The notes: a model not told the origin generated them from the letters alone. Shown: positions 8,772 through 17,611, counted from the stretch's first letter. The stretch is 53,191 nt of DNA from Actinomycetes bacterium (GCA_021792855.1 JAJYTW010000004.1:1-53191), one strand, 5' to 3'. Program-made: numbers and translations.

Positions 8772-9676
8772 CCGGGCCGGACCGGCCGGCGCTGCTCCGA
8801 CTGCGCGGGATCAGCCTGAACCCGCCCGGTCAGTCCGGCGCCCGCACGGGCGGCCGGCCGCGCCGAGTCCGGCACGGCGGGCCCGCGGACCAGGCGGGCC
8901 GGACGAGCCAGGCGGGCCGGACGAGCCAGGCGGGCCGGGCCGGGGGCCGGGCGGCCGGGCATCGCCGACTGCCCCCGGCCCGGCCGGCGGTCGGTCCGGT
9001 CGATCTGACCGTCGGCGCAGGCGAGCTAGTCCTGGTGCAGGGCCCGTCCGGGGCCGGCAAGACCGCGCTGCTGCACGTGATCGCGCTGCTTGAGCGCCCG
9101 GACGCGGGCTCGTACCTGCTGGACGACCTGGCGGTGATCGGACTCGGCGACCGGGACCTCGCCGCGCTCCGGGCCAGGCGGATCGGCGTCGTGCCGCAGC
9201 GTCCTCCCCTGCTGCCCGGCCGGACCGCGCTGGACAACGTGATGCTCGCGCTGCTGTACTCCGGCGCCGGAGTCCGGCAGCGCCGTCACCGGGCGCTCGA
9301 CGCGCTCGACCTGGTCGGCCTCGCCGATCAGGCGGCGGTCCTGGCCGGCGGTCTCGCGGCCGGCCAGCGCAGGCGGGTGGCGATCGCCAGGGCGCTCGCA
9401 CCCGCGCCCGACCTGCTGGTCTGCGACAACCCGACCGCCGATCTGGATCCCGCGCTCACCGAGCAGGTCATCGGCCTGCTCGCGGGCCTGCACCGGGACG
9501 GCCGGACGGTTGTGATCGCCACCGACGATCAGCTTGCCGCCGCCTACGCCACCCAGCGCCTGGTGCTCGGCCTGGCCGGGCCACGCTGGCCAGGCGCCGG
9601 CGCCGGCGCCGACCGCACCATCCCGCTCGGCCCGCCGGGCTCACTCGGCCGGTCCGGCCCGGGGGAACCGCCGTGA
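8768..9676 (+). CDS. MacB/LolD-type ABC transporter ATP-binding protein, catalytically degenerate
   Basis: The 302-residue protein has an ABC ATPase fold: Walker A GPSGAGKT (about 92-99), Q-loop Q144, a changed signature LAAGQ (196-200), Walker B LLVCDNPTADLD (about 216-227) and a switch region VVIATDDQ. The glutamate that normally follows the Walker B aspartate is asparagine (N221). The switch histidine is aspartate (D253). Both are normally needed for ATP hydrolysis. A low-complexity insert (about residues 25-75) carries an 18-bp DNA repeat and disrupts the region before the first strand. It lies between the adaptor and permease genes, overlapping both. It may hydrolyse ATP poorly or act as a binding-only subunit. 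Confidence 0.82.
   Translation: MTGPDRPALLRLRGISLNPPGQSGARTGGRPRRVRHGGPADQAGRTSQAGRTSQAGRAGGRAAGHRRLPPARPAVGPVDLTVGAGELVLVQGPSGAGKTALLHVIALLERPDAGSYLLDDLAVIGLGDRDLAALRARRIGVVPQRPPLLPGRTALDNVMLALLYSGAGVRQRRHRALDALDLVGLADQAAVLAGGLAAGQRRRVAIARALAPAPDLLVCDNPTADLDPALTEQVIGLLAGLHRDGRTVVIATDDQLAAAYATQRLVLGLAGPRWPGAGAGADRTIPLGPPGSLGRSGPGEPP
8890..8938. repeat. In-frame 18-bp tandem repeat in the ABC ATPase gene
   Basis: The unit CCAGGCGGGCCGGACGAG occurs twice exactly (8890-8907, 8908-8925) and is followed by a partial third copy. It encodes QAGRTS repeats in a region not needed for the ABC fold. Confidence 0.85.
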
Positions 9677-10932
9677 CCACCCCGGCCGGGGCGCCCACCC
9701 GGCTGCGCTGGCGGGACGCGGCGGCCGAGGCGGCCGCCTTCGTGGTCGGCAGGCCGCTCCGGGTCACCCTGGCCGGCCTCGGCACCGCCCTGGTCACCGC
9801 CTGGTTCGTCGCGATCCTCGGCCTGATCAGCACCACCGGCGGGCAGGTCGCCAGCGCCTTCACCGCCCGGCTGGCCAGTCACGTCCTGCTGGTGCCGGCC
9901 CGGACCGGACCGGTTCCGGCGGCCTGGCCATACCCGCCCGACGTCGAGCAGCGGCTCCGGTCGCTGCACGGAGTGCGGCAGGCCGGCGTGTTCTGGCCGG
10001 TAGACCTGCCGCGGCCGGCCCAGGTGACCCGGCTGCCGGTATCCGGCGGCGGCCCCGCGGCCGGGCCGGCCGGACCCGCCGCGCCCGGCGCGGACCCGGT
10101 GATCGCGGCCACCCCGGGGTTCCTGGCCGCCGCCGGCGTCATGGTCAGCCAGGGCAGGCTGTTCGACGACTGGGACCAGTCCCGCGCCGCCCGGGTCTGC
10201 CTGCTCGGCGCCGCCGCGGCCCGCTCGCTCGGCGTGACCGTGCTCGGCCCGCGGTCCGCCGTCTATCTCAACAGCGTGCGCTGCTCGGTGATCGGGATCA
10301 TCGGCGGGGCGGCGCGGTGGCCCGCGCTGCTGCGCTCGGTGGTGCTGCCCACCTCGGCGGCCATCGCCATCTTCGGCCCGCCCGAGCCGGCCGCGGGCGC
10401 GGCGCCCGCCGTGCTGATCCAGGTCCGGGCGGGGGCCGCGGCCGTGGTGGCCAGGCAGGCGCCGTTCGCGGTCAGCCCGCAGCGGCCCGGCCGGTACGCG
10501 GTCCGGGTGCCCGCCAGCCCCCGGCGGCTGGCCGCTGGCGTGGAAGGGCTGCTGACCGGGCTGTTCCGGGTGACCGGGTGGACCAGCCTGGGCATCGGCC
10601 TGGCCAGCGTGCTCGCGCTGGCCTGGACATCGGCGGTCGGCCGCGGCCCCGAATTCGGCCTGCGCCGGGCGGTGGGCGCCCGCCGCAGGCACATCGCCAT
10701 GCACCTGCTCGGCGAGGTCGGCCTGCTCGGCCTGCTGGCCGGGCTGGTCGGGGCCAGTGCCGGCGTCGCCGTCGTGGTGCTGACCGCCTGGGCCCGCGGC
10801 TGGCCGCCGGTGATCGCCGCCCAGCTAGTGCTGCCGGCCCCGCTGGCCGTCGCCGCAACCGCGATGGCCGCCGGCCTGGTTCCGGCGCTGTACGCCGCCC
10901 GGACCCCGCCCGCGCGGGCACTGGACGGCTGA
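9673..10932 (+). CDS. MacB/FtsX-type ABC transporter permease
   Basis: The 419-residue protein shows one N-terminal membrane helix (about residues 30-55), a large outer domain, and three C-terminal helices, with the typical EFGLRRAVGARRRHIAMHLLGE stretch between helices two and three. This is the FtsX/MacB layout of mechanotransmission-type ABC systems, which move lipids, peptides or drugs or signal across the membrane. The GTG start overlaps the ATPase stop (GTGA). With the adaptor and ATPase it forms a three-gene operon. The substrate cannot be told from sequence. It meets the sugar transferase gene tail to tail. Confidence 0.85.
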   Translation: MTTPAGAPTRLRWRDAAAEAAAFVVGRPLRVTLAGLGTALVTAWFVAILGLISTTGGQVASAFTARLASHVLLVPARTGPVPAAWPYPPDVEQRLRSLHGVRQAGVFWPVDLPRPAQVTRLPVSGGGPAAGPAGPAAPGADPVIAATPGFLAAAGVMVSQGRLFDDWDQSRAARVCLLGAAAARSLGVTVLGPRSAVYLNSVRCSVIGIIGGAARWPALLRSVVLPTSAAIAIFGPPEPAAGAAPAVLIQVRAGAAAVVARQAPFAVSPQRPGRYAVRVPASPRRLAAGVEGLLTGLFRVTGWTSLGIGLASVLALAWTSAVGRGPEFGLRRAVGARRRHIAMHLLGEVGLLGLLAGLVGASAGVAVVVLTAWARGWPPVIAAQLVLPAPLAVAATAMAAGLVPALYAARTPPARALDG

Positions 10933-10945
10933 CGCCCGGACGGGC

Positions 10946-12457
10946 TCAGTACGCGCCCGCCCCGCCGAGCACCGCCGAGCAGGTCTTCCACAGGATCTGA
11001 AGGTCCAGGGCGAACGACCAGTTCTCGACGTACCGGGTGTCCAGCCGCAGCGATTCTTCCGATGGCAGGTCCGACCGGCCGCTGACCTGCCACAGGCCGG
11101 TCATGCCCGGCTTGACCGCGAGGCGCCGCCGCATCAGGTCGCAATAGCGCTCGGTCTCCTCGGGCAGCGCCGGCCGCGGTCCGACCAGCGACATGTCGCC
11201 GATCAGGACGTTCACCAACTGCGGCAGCTCATCCAGCGACCAGCGGCGCAGCCAGGTTCCGGTCCGGGTGACCCGCGGGTCGCTGCGCAGCTTGAACAGC
11301 ACGCCGCTGGCCTCGTTGCGGCAGGCTAGCTCCTGCTTGCACCGGTCCGCCCCGACCCGCATGCTGCGGAACTTGTACAGCGTGAACAGCGTGCCGTCCC
11401 GGCCCACCCGGACCTGGCGGAACAGCACCGGCCCGCGGTCGTCGGACTTGATCGCGATCGCCACGGCGGCGAACAGCGGGGCGAGCACGAGCAGGGCACA
11501 AGCCGCGAAGACCTTGTCGAAGGCCGACTTGAGCAGTTGCTTGCCGACCACTAGCTGCGGATGCTCGACATAGAGCAGCGGCAGGCCGGCGACGGCGCGG
11601 ATGGAGGTCCGCGGTCCGGCGATGTCCAGCAGGGTGGGCGCGACGCATAGCCCGGTGCCGGTCTTCTCCAGCGCCCAGGCCAGCTCGCGCAGGCACCCGG
11701 AGTCCATCTCCTGGCAGGCGAGCACGGCGACCGTGTCGGCCCGGTACCGCTCCACCACCCCGGCGATGTCGGCGACCCCGCCAGCTACCGGCACCCCGAC
11801 AGCGGAGTCCCTGGCCGCGGACTCCCTGGCCGCGGACTCCCTGGCTACCGGATCCGCGTCGGTCCCGCTCGCCAGGCACGCCGCGACCACCGCGAGACCG
11901 TGATAGGTATCCCGGCGCAGCGTGGCCACAAGCTGCCGGACCGCCGCGGGATGCCCGACCGCGATAACCCGGCGGCTGCACGCTCCCCTGCCGCGCCGGG
12001 CGTGCAGCCGCTTCCGCAGCCGGTACCTGGCCGCCAGGTCCAGCGCCGTGGCAACCGGCATGGCGATGCCGACATAGGCCCTGGACAGGTTGAGGTGACC
12101 GGCATAGGAGACCGCGACGACGATCGCGGCCACGCTGGCGGCCGCGTTCAGCACGCGCCGGAACTCCTCCGAGCCCAGGCCGACGAACCGGATGTCGTAA
12201 CCTCCCGCGAGCAGCATGGTCACGCACCAGACGGCGGGCAGCGCCAGCGTCAGCAGCAGATAGCCGCGAGGCATCGTGGCGTAGCCGCCGAACCGGATCT
12301 GACCGGCCAGCGAGCCGGCCGCCAGCGCGCTCAGGCCGTCCGCGAGCGCCGCCCAGGCCAGGTAGGAACCGGTCCAGGCCAGGTGGCGCGGCCCGGCCGA
12401 CGGCCGGGTCACGGTCCAGGTCGAACGCGGGCCGGCTTGCTGCTCGGTCACGCTCAT
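10946..12457 (-). CDS. Polyprenyl-phosphate sugar phosphotransferase (initiating enzyme of polysaccharide synthesis)
   Basis: The N-terminal half has several membrane helices and a nucleotide-binding-like region. The C-terminal half (about 315-503) is the bacterial sugar transferase domain: a helix ending in AIAIK, then RQVRVGRDGTLFTLYKFRSM, the catalytic-loop block DELPQLVNVLIGDMSLVGPRP, and KPGMTGLWQVSGRS. The family (WbaP/WcaJ/CpsE) moves a sugar phosphate from a nucleotide sugar to a membrane lipid, starting repeat-unit assembly. The inner ATG 12457 has a G-rich stretch upstream; ATG 12475 is an alternative. A 15-bp repeat at 11806-11850 adds ARESA-type repeats to the middle region. Confidence 0.9.
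   Translation of the reverse strand: MSVTEQQAGPRSTWTVTRPSAGPRHLAWTGSYLAWAALADGLSALAAGSLAGQIRFGGYATMPRGYLLLTLALPAVWCVTMLLAGGYDIRFVGLGSEEFRRVLNAAASVAAIVVAVSYAGHLNLSRAYVGIAMPVATALDLAARYRLRKRLHARRGRGACSRRVIAVGHPAAVRQLVATLRRDTYHGLAVVAACLASGTDADPVARESAARESAARDSAVGVPVAGGVADIAGVVERYRADTVAVLACQEMDSGCLRELAWALEKTGTGLCVAPTLLDIAGPRTSIRAVAGLPLLYVEHPQLVVGKQLLKSAFDKVFAACALLVLAPLFAAVAIAIKSDDRGPVLFRQVRVGRDGTLFTLYKFRSMRVGADRCKQELACRNEASGVLFKLRSDPRVTRTGTWLRRWSLDELPQLVNVLIGDMSLVGPRPALPEETERYCDLMRRRLAVKPGMTGLWQVSGRSDLPSEESLRLDTRYVENWSFALDLQILWKTCSAVLGGAGAY
11806..11850. repeat. In-frame 15-bp tandem repeat in the sugar transferase gene
   Basis: Three near-identical units of the form ASTCCCTGGCCGCGG lie head to tail; the third is diverged at its end. 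On the coding (minus) strand they give repeated ARESA/ARDSA residues in the middle region of the protein. Confidence 0.75.
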
Positions 12458-12543
12458 GCTGCGGGCACCCCCCATGCCACGTCATGGCTCAGCGTCCAGG
12501 GCTCGACGTCCAGGACTCAGCGCGATGACGGCAGATCACGTCG

Positions 12544-13491
12544 CTAGATATGTGTCATGTGCCTGATCAGGCGGACCATCCGGGTGGTCCGGGCGGGCCC
12601 GGCCCGGCCGGCGCAGGCCCGCAGCGCGGTCAGCAACTCCGTGGTCGAACTGCTCTCGGCCCCGAGGTCCGGTGGCGCGAAGCGGCCCGCGGTGGCCGGC
12701 AGCGCGTCGATCGCCGCCAGCAGGGAGCACTGCGCGGCGGTGGCGTCACGGTCCCCGGCGAGCGTCAGCCCCGGGCGCCGGCTGGCCGGCAGGTCGCGCG
12801 ACACCGCGCGCGCCGCCGTCGACACGTCACCGGTCACGGCCACCCCGAGTTCGGCTAGCTGCGCCATGATCCGCCCGGCGGCGGCCTCCGGCCCGGCCAG
12901 CAGATCCTGGAAGCGGACGACGGCGACCGGCAGGCCCGCCGCGGCCCGCAGGCCCGACCGGGCGTAGCGCTCCCACATCGCGATCGCGCGGGCCTTGCCG
13001 AGTCCCTCCCGCCTGGCCAGCGAGGCGGCGACCTCGAGCGGCTCGCGGTGCACGTACACGGCGACCAGGTCATCGGGCAGCACCGCGCGCCAGAACGGCA
13101 GGGTGAGGCAGGTCCGCGGATCCTTCCAGACCCAGGGCCCGGTCGGGTAGGCGTACCCGAATACGGCCCTGGCCCGCTCGGCGGCCGCCGTCGCGACTGG
13201 CTGCCGCTCCCAGCCGTCGGGCAGGTCCGGCGGCGCCGTGAAGGTGCCGCCGGCCTGCCGGAGCAGTCGGTCGTTGACGGCCACCAGGGAGATGCTCTCC
13301 CAGTGGCCGGTCGGGTTGTCCGGTGCGGTGTACAGGTCGTCGGGGCGGCAGAGCCGCAGGCCGAGCAGGCTGATCACGCGGGTGACCACCGAGGTGCCGC
13401 TGCGGTGCATCCCGAGCACCACGACCGAGCGCCCGTCCTGGGTGCGCGGCGGCGGGACGGTGGCGGGCAGATGCTGCGGCGGGGCGCTCAC
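12544..13491 (-). CDS. Sulfotransferase-family protein
   Basis: The protein begins its fold with VVVLGMHRSGTSVVTRVISLLGL, the P-loop-like 5'-phosphosulfate-binding motif (GxxRSGTS) of PAPS-dependent sulfotransferases. It also has WVWKDPRTC and VYVHREPLEVAASLARREGL, which match the 3'-phosphate-binding region with its arginine and serine. About 315 residues is typical. The GTG start at 13491 overlaps the stop of the upstream glycosyltransferase (GTGA), so the two are coupled. In this setting it could add sulfate to the polysaccharide or a glycan intermediate. Some members of this fold in sugar clusters have unproved activity. No PAPS-synthesis genes are in the window. Confidence 0.78.
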   Translation of the reverse strand: MSAPPQHLPATVPPPRTQDGRSVVVLGMHRSGTSVVTRVISLLGLRLCRPDDLYTAPDNPTGHWESISLVAVNDRLLRQAGGTFTAPPDLPDGWERQPVATAAAERARAVFGYAYPTGPWVWKDPRTCLTLPFWRAVLPDDLVAVYVHREPLEVAASLARREGLGKARAIAMWERYARSGLRAAAGLPVAVVRFQDLLAGPEAAAGRIMAQLAELGVAVTGDVSTAARAVSRDLPASRRPGLTLAGDRDATAAQCSLLAAIDALPATAGRFAPPDLGAESSSTTELLTALRACAGRAGPARTTRMVRLIRHMTHI

Positions 13492-15017
13492 GCGACCCCG
13501 CCAGCGGTCAGCCGTCGTGCTTTGGCTCCCGGCAGCGGTCCCCCGTGCGCCACGGCGCGCAGCACCGCGGCGTGCCGGGCGGCGCAATCATCGGGGCGGA
13601 ACCTGGCGGCGGACTCCGCCGCGAGCCTGTCGCGCCCGGCCAGGTACCCGGCCCGGCCGGCTACCAGCCAGTCCATGGCGTCCGTCAGCTCCTCCTGGTT
13701 GGGCTGGGCGCGGTACCGGGCGGCGGCGATCGCGTCCCAGTCAGCCCGCAGCGGGTCGCCGAGCGGGTTGGTCACCAGCCAGCCCCGGGCGGGGTCGCCG
13801 GCGATCTGCTCGCGGGCGCCGCCGACGTCGCTGATCACCACCGGTACTCCCGCGCAGAGCGCCTCCATCGGGGCTAGTGACCAGCCTTCGAAGAATGAGT
13901 TGAGGACGAAGCCGTCGGCGGCGGCGAGCAGCCGTTCCGGGCATGGTGCGTGATCACGCAGGTGGATCCGGTCCCGGCAGGGCAGGCTGTCCCTGAGCCT
14001 GGTTAGCTGCCGGAAGTAGCGGGCGTCCTTCACCCGCCCGGCGATCACCAGGTGAGCCTCCGGACGGCGCCGCGCCAGGCCGTCGAACGCGGTCACCAGC
14101 CCGTAGGAGTTCTTCTGCAGGCAGTGCCTGGCGAGTGACACGAAGAGGTACTCGCCGTCGACGCCGAGGCGGCGCCTGGCCTCGGCATACCCGGGCCGGA
14201 CGGTCCCCGCGGCGGCCGTGCCATTCGGGATGGTCACGATCCGGTCCGGCGGAAAGCCGCCGTTGCCGGCCAGATACTGCCGGCGCACCAGGTCGCTGAC
14301 GCACGTGATCGCCGCCAGTCGACCGGCCCGGGCGGCCTCGGCCTGCCAGTCCGCGCCGAACAGGTCGTGCATCCCGTGCAGGGTTTCCACGCAGGGCACG
14401 CCGATTCGCTGGCAGGCGTCCAGCACGCAGCCAGGCACCGCCCCGTGGATGCTGATCACGTCCGGCCGCCAGCGCTCGATCCAGCCGGGCGCGGCATCCG
14501 GCCCGGTCTCGTGCACCTCGACCCCGTCCGCCCGCAGCAATCGGCCGAGCCGGCCAGCCGGCGCGCCCGCGCCCGCCGGTCCGGGCCGGATCCCAAGCAC
14601 GGCCGTGGCCAGCCCGTAGGCCGGAAGCTGGCGGGCCAGGAAGGCGGCCACCGCGATCAGGCCGCCGATGTCAAGCTGGCCGGTCACGATCAGGCAGCGC
14701 AGGACCGGCCGCCGGGCGGCGCTAACCTCGGTGGCCCGGGCCGCCGTGCCGCCGTGCAGGCCGGGCGCCGGTTCCTGGCCCGGGCCGGACGCCGGGCCGG
14801 CGGCCTGCCCGGCGTCCGATCGGTCCGGGCCGGTGACGGCCCGGCGGGCGATGAGCGGCGCCGACCAGTCCGCTGCCCGCGGCGTCGGCCTCGGGTCGCA
14901 GCGCGCTACGGCGTCCGCCGTGCGGGACCGGAGCCGATCGGGCAGGCGCCGGGACAGCCGCCTGGCACCTTCGGCCACGCGGCGAGTGGCGGCGCGGCGG
15001 GCCTGCTGCGCTGCCAT
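13488..15017 (-). CDS. Family GT4-like glycosyltransferase
   Basis: After a low-complexity, basic first 100 residues, a GT-B fold follows: LIVTGQLDIGGL with the glycine-rich turn, HGMHDLFGADW, IPNGTAA, and the C-terminal nucleotide-sugar site with FVLNSFFEGWSLAPMEALCAGVPVVISDVGGAREQI, including the E-x7-E type pattern. It probably adds a sugar to the lipid-linked repeat unit on the inner face of the membrane. ATG 15017 is chosen because it overlaps the stop of a 9-codon leader ORF with a strong ribosome site (TGATG). A GTG at 15023 is also possible. Its stop overlaps the sulfotransferase start. Confidence 0.85.
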   Translation of the reverse strand: MAAQQARRAATRRVAEGARRLSRRLPDRLRSRTADAVARCDPRPTPRAADWSAPLIARRAVTGPDRSDAGQAAGPASGPGQEPAPGLHGGTAARATEVSAARRPVLRCLIVTGQLDIGGLIAVAAFLARQLPAYGLATAVLGIRPGPAGAGAPAGRLGRLLRADGVEVHETGPDAAPGWIERWRPDVISIHGAVPGCVLDACQRIGVPCVETLHGMHDLFGADWQAEAARAGRLAAITCVSDLVRRQYLAGNGGFPPDRIVTIPNGTAAAGTVRPGYAEARRRLGVDGEYLFVSLARHCLQKNSYGLVTAFDGLARRRPEAHLVIAGRVKDARYFRQLTRLRDSLPCRDRIHLRDHAPCPERLLAAADGFVLNSFFEGWSLAPMEALCAGVPVVISDVGGAREQIAGDPARGWLVTNPLGDPLRADWDAIAAARYRAQPNQEELTDAMDWLVAGRAGYLAGRDRLAAESAARFRPDDCAARHAAVLRAVAHGGPLPGAKARRLTAGGVA

Positions 15018-15046
15018 CAGCACCGGCCCGGCGTCCGATCGGGCAT
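15017..15046 (-). CDS. Nine-residue leader ORF coupled to the GT4 gene
   Basis: ATG at 15046 starts MPDRTPGRC and ends in TGA, which shares its A with the ATG of the glycosyltransferase (TGATG at 15019-15015). It has the better ribosome site of the two, GAGGAG about 5 bases from its ATG, while the large gene has none of its own. Ribosomes would thus have to translate the leader to reach the enzyme. Alternatively, a small base error or frameshift has split one reading frame. Confidence 0.5.
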   Translation of the reverse strand: MPDRTPGRC

Positions 15047-15416
15047 TGCGTCTCCTCAGGCTCAGACGGATCTTTCCCTGCCGCCCGATGAATCACGTGC
15101 GCCGGACAAGCGCCATCGCGATTCATTGGCAGTCACTCGGCGCCAATCATACATATCAGCCGGACATCATTTTCGTTTTTCCGGACGCGATCTCAATGCC
15201 AGCTGGGTTATGGTGCTACCTGAATATACTGCGAGGGTGTGCATTCAGTTTGCCGCGCGGGCCCACTCCGATCCGCTCGCGATAGCCGCGTGCCTGGATA
15301 TCCCCGGATAAGATTGCCTTGTAAATCACCCGGCACAGCCCGGCGGAAAACGTCCTGGACGGCTCGGGATACGGTCATTCCCGCTTAACGCGCTCGCAGC
15401 CCCGGGCCCAGTTGCG
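15047..15416. promoter_or_regulatory. A+T-richer intergenic region with dyad, promoter of the GT4/sulfotransferase genes
   Basis: About 370 bases without a gene lie between the GT4 leader and the stop of the next glycosyltransferase. Much of it is far richer in A+T than its surroundings. It holds a 6-bp inverted repeat, ATTGGC/GCCAAT (15125-15147, 11-base spacer), and a CCGGAC direct repeat (near 15160 and 15181). It should hold the promoter for the minus-strand genes below it. I cannot fix -10 or -35 boxes with confidence. Confidence 0.4.
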
Positions 15417-16631
15417 TTAATTAAATTCTCGGTATCCGATCGTCGTCTTGCCCGTCGCGGCACAGCATGCCGTGATCGCGGCGTGCACCTGCGCCGCGCG
15501 GCGCTGCCAGCTATGCGCCTCGGCGAACTGCCTGCGCAGCGCGATGTCGGCCGGACTCCTGCCGCGGGCGACCGCGAGGTCCACCTGATCGGCGAACGAG
15601 GCCGGTCCGGCGGCGATCCGGACCAGGTCGGTAGCCAGCCACCGGGTGGCTGGCAGGTCGGTGCTGACCACGGCCCGGCCCGCCGCCAGGTACTCCAGCG
15701 TCTTCAGCGGAAAGCTGCCCCGGTTGAACGCGCTGTCCCGGTACGGCACCAGTCCGACGTCGATCACCCGCAGGTAGCCGGGCAGGGCCGCCGCCGGGCG
15801 GGGGCCGACCCAGGTGACGTTCGGCGCGGCCGTCAGCGCCGCGAACCGGCGCGGCTCGAACCGCGGGTCCGCGGGGCCGACCAGCAGCAGCGACCGGCCG
15901 CGAGCGGCGATCTCCTCGAGCAGGGCCAGGTCCACCCGGTCGTTGATGTGCCCGATGAAGCCGGCCACCGGGGCGGGTAGTCGGACGTCATCGGGCCGAC
16001 CGGCCTGGTCCACGCCCCGGAACGCCGCCGCGTCGGTGCCGAACGGGATCAGCAGCGGATCGAGTCCGCGCTGCCGCCAGAGGCCGGCGACCAATGGGTT
16101 GGCCGCGACGATCAGGTCGGCGCGGCCCGCCACGGCACGCTCCCGGGCGCCGGTCAGGTGCGGGTCCAGGCCAAGCAGGCCGGCCCCGCCGACGTAGTCG
16201 TCCTTCGCCCAGTACACGCTCACCCGCTCTGAGCAACTGCCGAACACCGGGAACACCGGCCACCCGCTGATCACGGCGGTGACGCTGGCCGCCAGCCTGG
16301 AGGTCGCCCACCGCAGGTAGCCGCGGGTCAGCGCGGTGGTCACGCCGACCGTGCCGCGCCGGGCCGGGAAGGGCTGCACCACCGGCGTCAGCCGGGCCAG
16401 GCCGGGCCGGATCACCGACAGGCTGGGCCGGGCGGGCGGGCCCGGCCGTCCGCGGCGGCGCAGGCCGGCCAGGCTGGAGGCCGGCGGGTCGACGAAGAGC
16501 ACCGGGCCGAGCCTGCTCAGCTGGCTGGCCAGATGCCAGTCCCCCATCCTGATCCCGCCGTACTCGGTGGTCGCGCAGAGCACGATCAGCCCGTCCCAGC
16601 CGGCCCGCTCGCCCCGCCCGGCACCGCTCAC
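15417..16631 (-). CDS. Glycosyltransferase of GT-B/GT4 type
   Basis: About 404 residues. The N-terminal part has YGGIRMGDWHLASQLSRLGPVLFVDPP. The middle contains VSVYWAKDDYVGGAGLLG. The C-terminal half has the GT4-like site: PFGTDAAAF, a GHINDRVDLALLEEIA stretch, VGLVPYRDSAFNRGSFPLKTLEYLAAGRAVVSTDLP. It resembles the TuaH type of teichuronic-acid transferases in layout, but the sugar cannot be assigned. GTG 16631 overlaps the stop of the GT2 gene upstream (GTGA), so translation is coupled. An earlier ATG in the same frame would lie wholly inside the GT2 gene and gives an unlikely basic leader. Confidence 0.83.
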   Translation of the reverse strand: MSGAGRGERAGWDGLIVLCATTEYGGIRMGDWHLASQLSRLGPVLFVDPPASSLAGLRRRGRPGPPARPSLSVIRPGLARLTPVVQPFPARRGTVGVTTALTRGYLRWATSRLAASVTAVISGWPVFPVFGSCSERVSVYWAKDDYVGGAGLLGLDPHLTGARERAVAGRADLIVAANPLVAGLWRQRGLDPLLIPFGTDAAAFRGVDQAGRPDDVRLPAPVAGFIGHINDRVDLALLEEIAARGRSLLLVGPADPRFEPRRFAALTAAPNVTWVGPRPAAALPGYLRVIDVGLVPYRDSAFNRGSFPLKTLEYLAAGRAVVSTDLPATRWLATDLVRIAAGPASFADQVDLAVARGRSPADIALRRQFAEAHSWQRRAAQVHAAITACCAATGKTTIGYREFN

Positions 16632-17548
16632 CTGATCTCCCCTGGCAGCGTCTCCCCCGGCAGCCCAGCGGCATGCTGCCCGGGCGCCCGGCTGGTCTCG
16701 TCGCGCTGCCAGGTCCGGAAGTCCCCGCGCGCGACGAACCACCTTGAGGCGGTCCGGGCGATCGCGGTCACCAGCAGGAACACCGCCAGCTTCGGCAGCA
16801 GCGCGGGCTCGTCGGCGACGATGGCGGCCAGGTCGGCGCGGGTCGTCCTGGCCGTCGACGGCGGCGCGCCCGCCGTTCGCTCTAGCTGGGCGACGCCGGT
16901 GGCTACCCGGATCCGGCGGCGGATCAGGGCACCGAGCGTCCGGGGCGGATAGGTGGTCACCCGGGCCTGCGGGACGACCCGCGCCTCGCCGGGACCGAAC
17001 GCCAGCGCGACCGCCAGGTCGTCGGCCATCAGCATGGGCAGGTTCGCGATCCGGCGGTGCCCGTCCGCGCTGACCGCGAACGCCCCCCGGCCGAACAGGC
17101 CGTCGCGCACGGCCGGCAGCCTGGCCCAGATGTCCAGGTACCAGCGCACCGGCCAGCGGCAGCCGGCTAGCTCGAGATGCCGCTCCGGCGCCACGGCGAG
17201 CGTCCCGGGCAGGAGCAGTGCGCCGGTCAGCGCGGCGATATCGGCCCGGCCGATCTCCACGTCGGCATCGACATAGAGCCGGGGAAAGCTCGTCGCCGCG
17301 CGGTCGGCCGCCGCGAGCGCAAGCCGCTTCGATGCCACCGGGATCGACAGCACCCGCACGGCATTACCGAACGACCGGGCAATATCGGCGGTCTGGTCGG
17401 TACAGCCGTTCGCCACGACCAGCACGGTCGGCGAATCCGCGGCATCGGGCACCACGATGCGGCTCAGCAGCCGGCCGAGCACACGACTCTCGTTATGCGC
17501 TGGAATCACGATGGTCGTCACGACGGAACAGTATGCAAGACGAGTCAT
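16628..17548 (-). CDS. Family GT2 glycosyltransferase
   Basis: A GT-A fold: TTIVIPAHNESRVLGRLL at the N-terminus, VLVVANGCTDQTADIA, and the metal-binding DxD motif in LYVDADVEIG. A likely acceptor region, FGRGAFAVS...LMADDLAVALAFG, follows, then a C-terminal hydrophobic helix (LPKLAVFLLVTAIA) that may tether it to the membrane. The start is ATG 17548; a GTG eight codons later fits the family start equally well. It is divergent from the flippase gene across a 181-base region with a strong dyad, and coupled to the next glycosyltransferase by GTGA. Confidence 0.85.
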   Translation of the reverse strand: MTRLAYCSVVTTIVIPAHNESRVLGRLLSRIVVPDAADSPTVLVVANGCTDQTADIARSFGNAVRVLSIPVASKRLALAAADRAATSFPRLYVDADVEIGRADIAALTGALLLPGTLAVAPERHLELAGCRWPVRWYLDIWARLPAVRDGLFGRGAFAVSADGHRRIANLPMLMADDLAVALAFGPGEARVVPQARVTTYPPRTLGALIRRRIRVATGVAQLERTAGAPPSTARTTRADLAAIVADEPALLPKLAVFLLVTAIARTASRWFVARGDFRTWQRDETSRAPGQHAAGLPGETLPGEIR

Positions 17549-17611
17549 GGAGATGCTTGAATTTCCGCGATCAAGGGTGCGGCCACAGGCATCGGGCTAG
17601 ACTCCGGAAAC

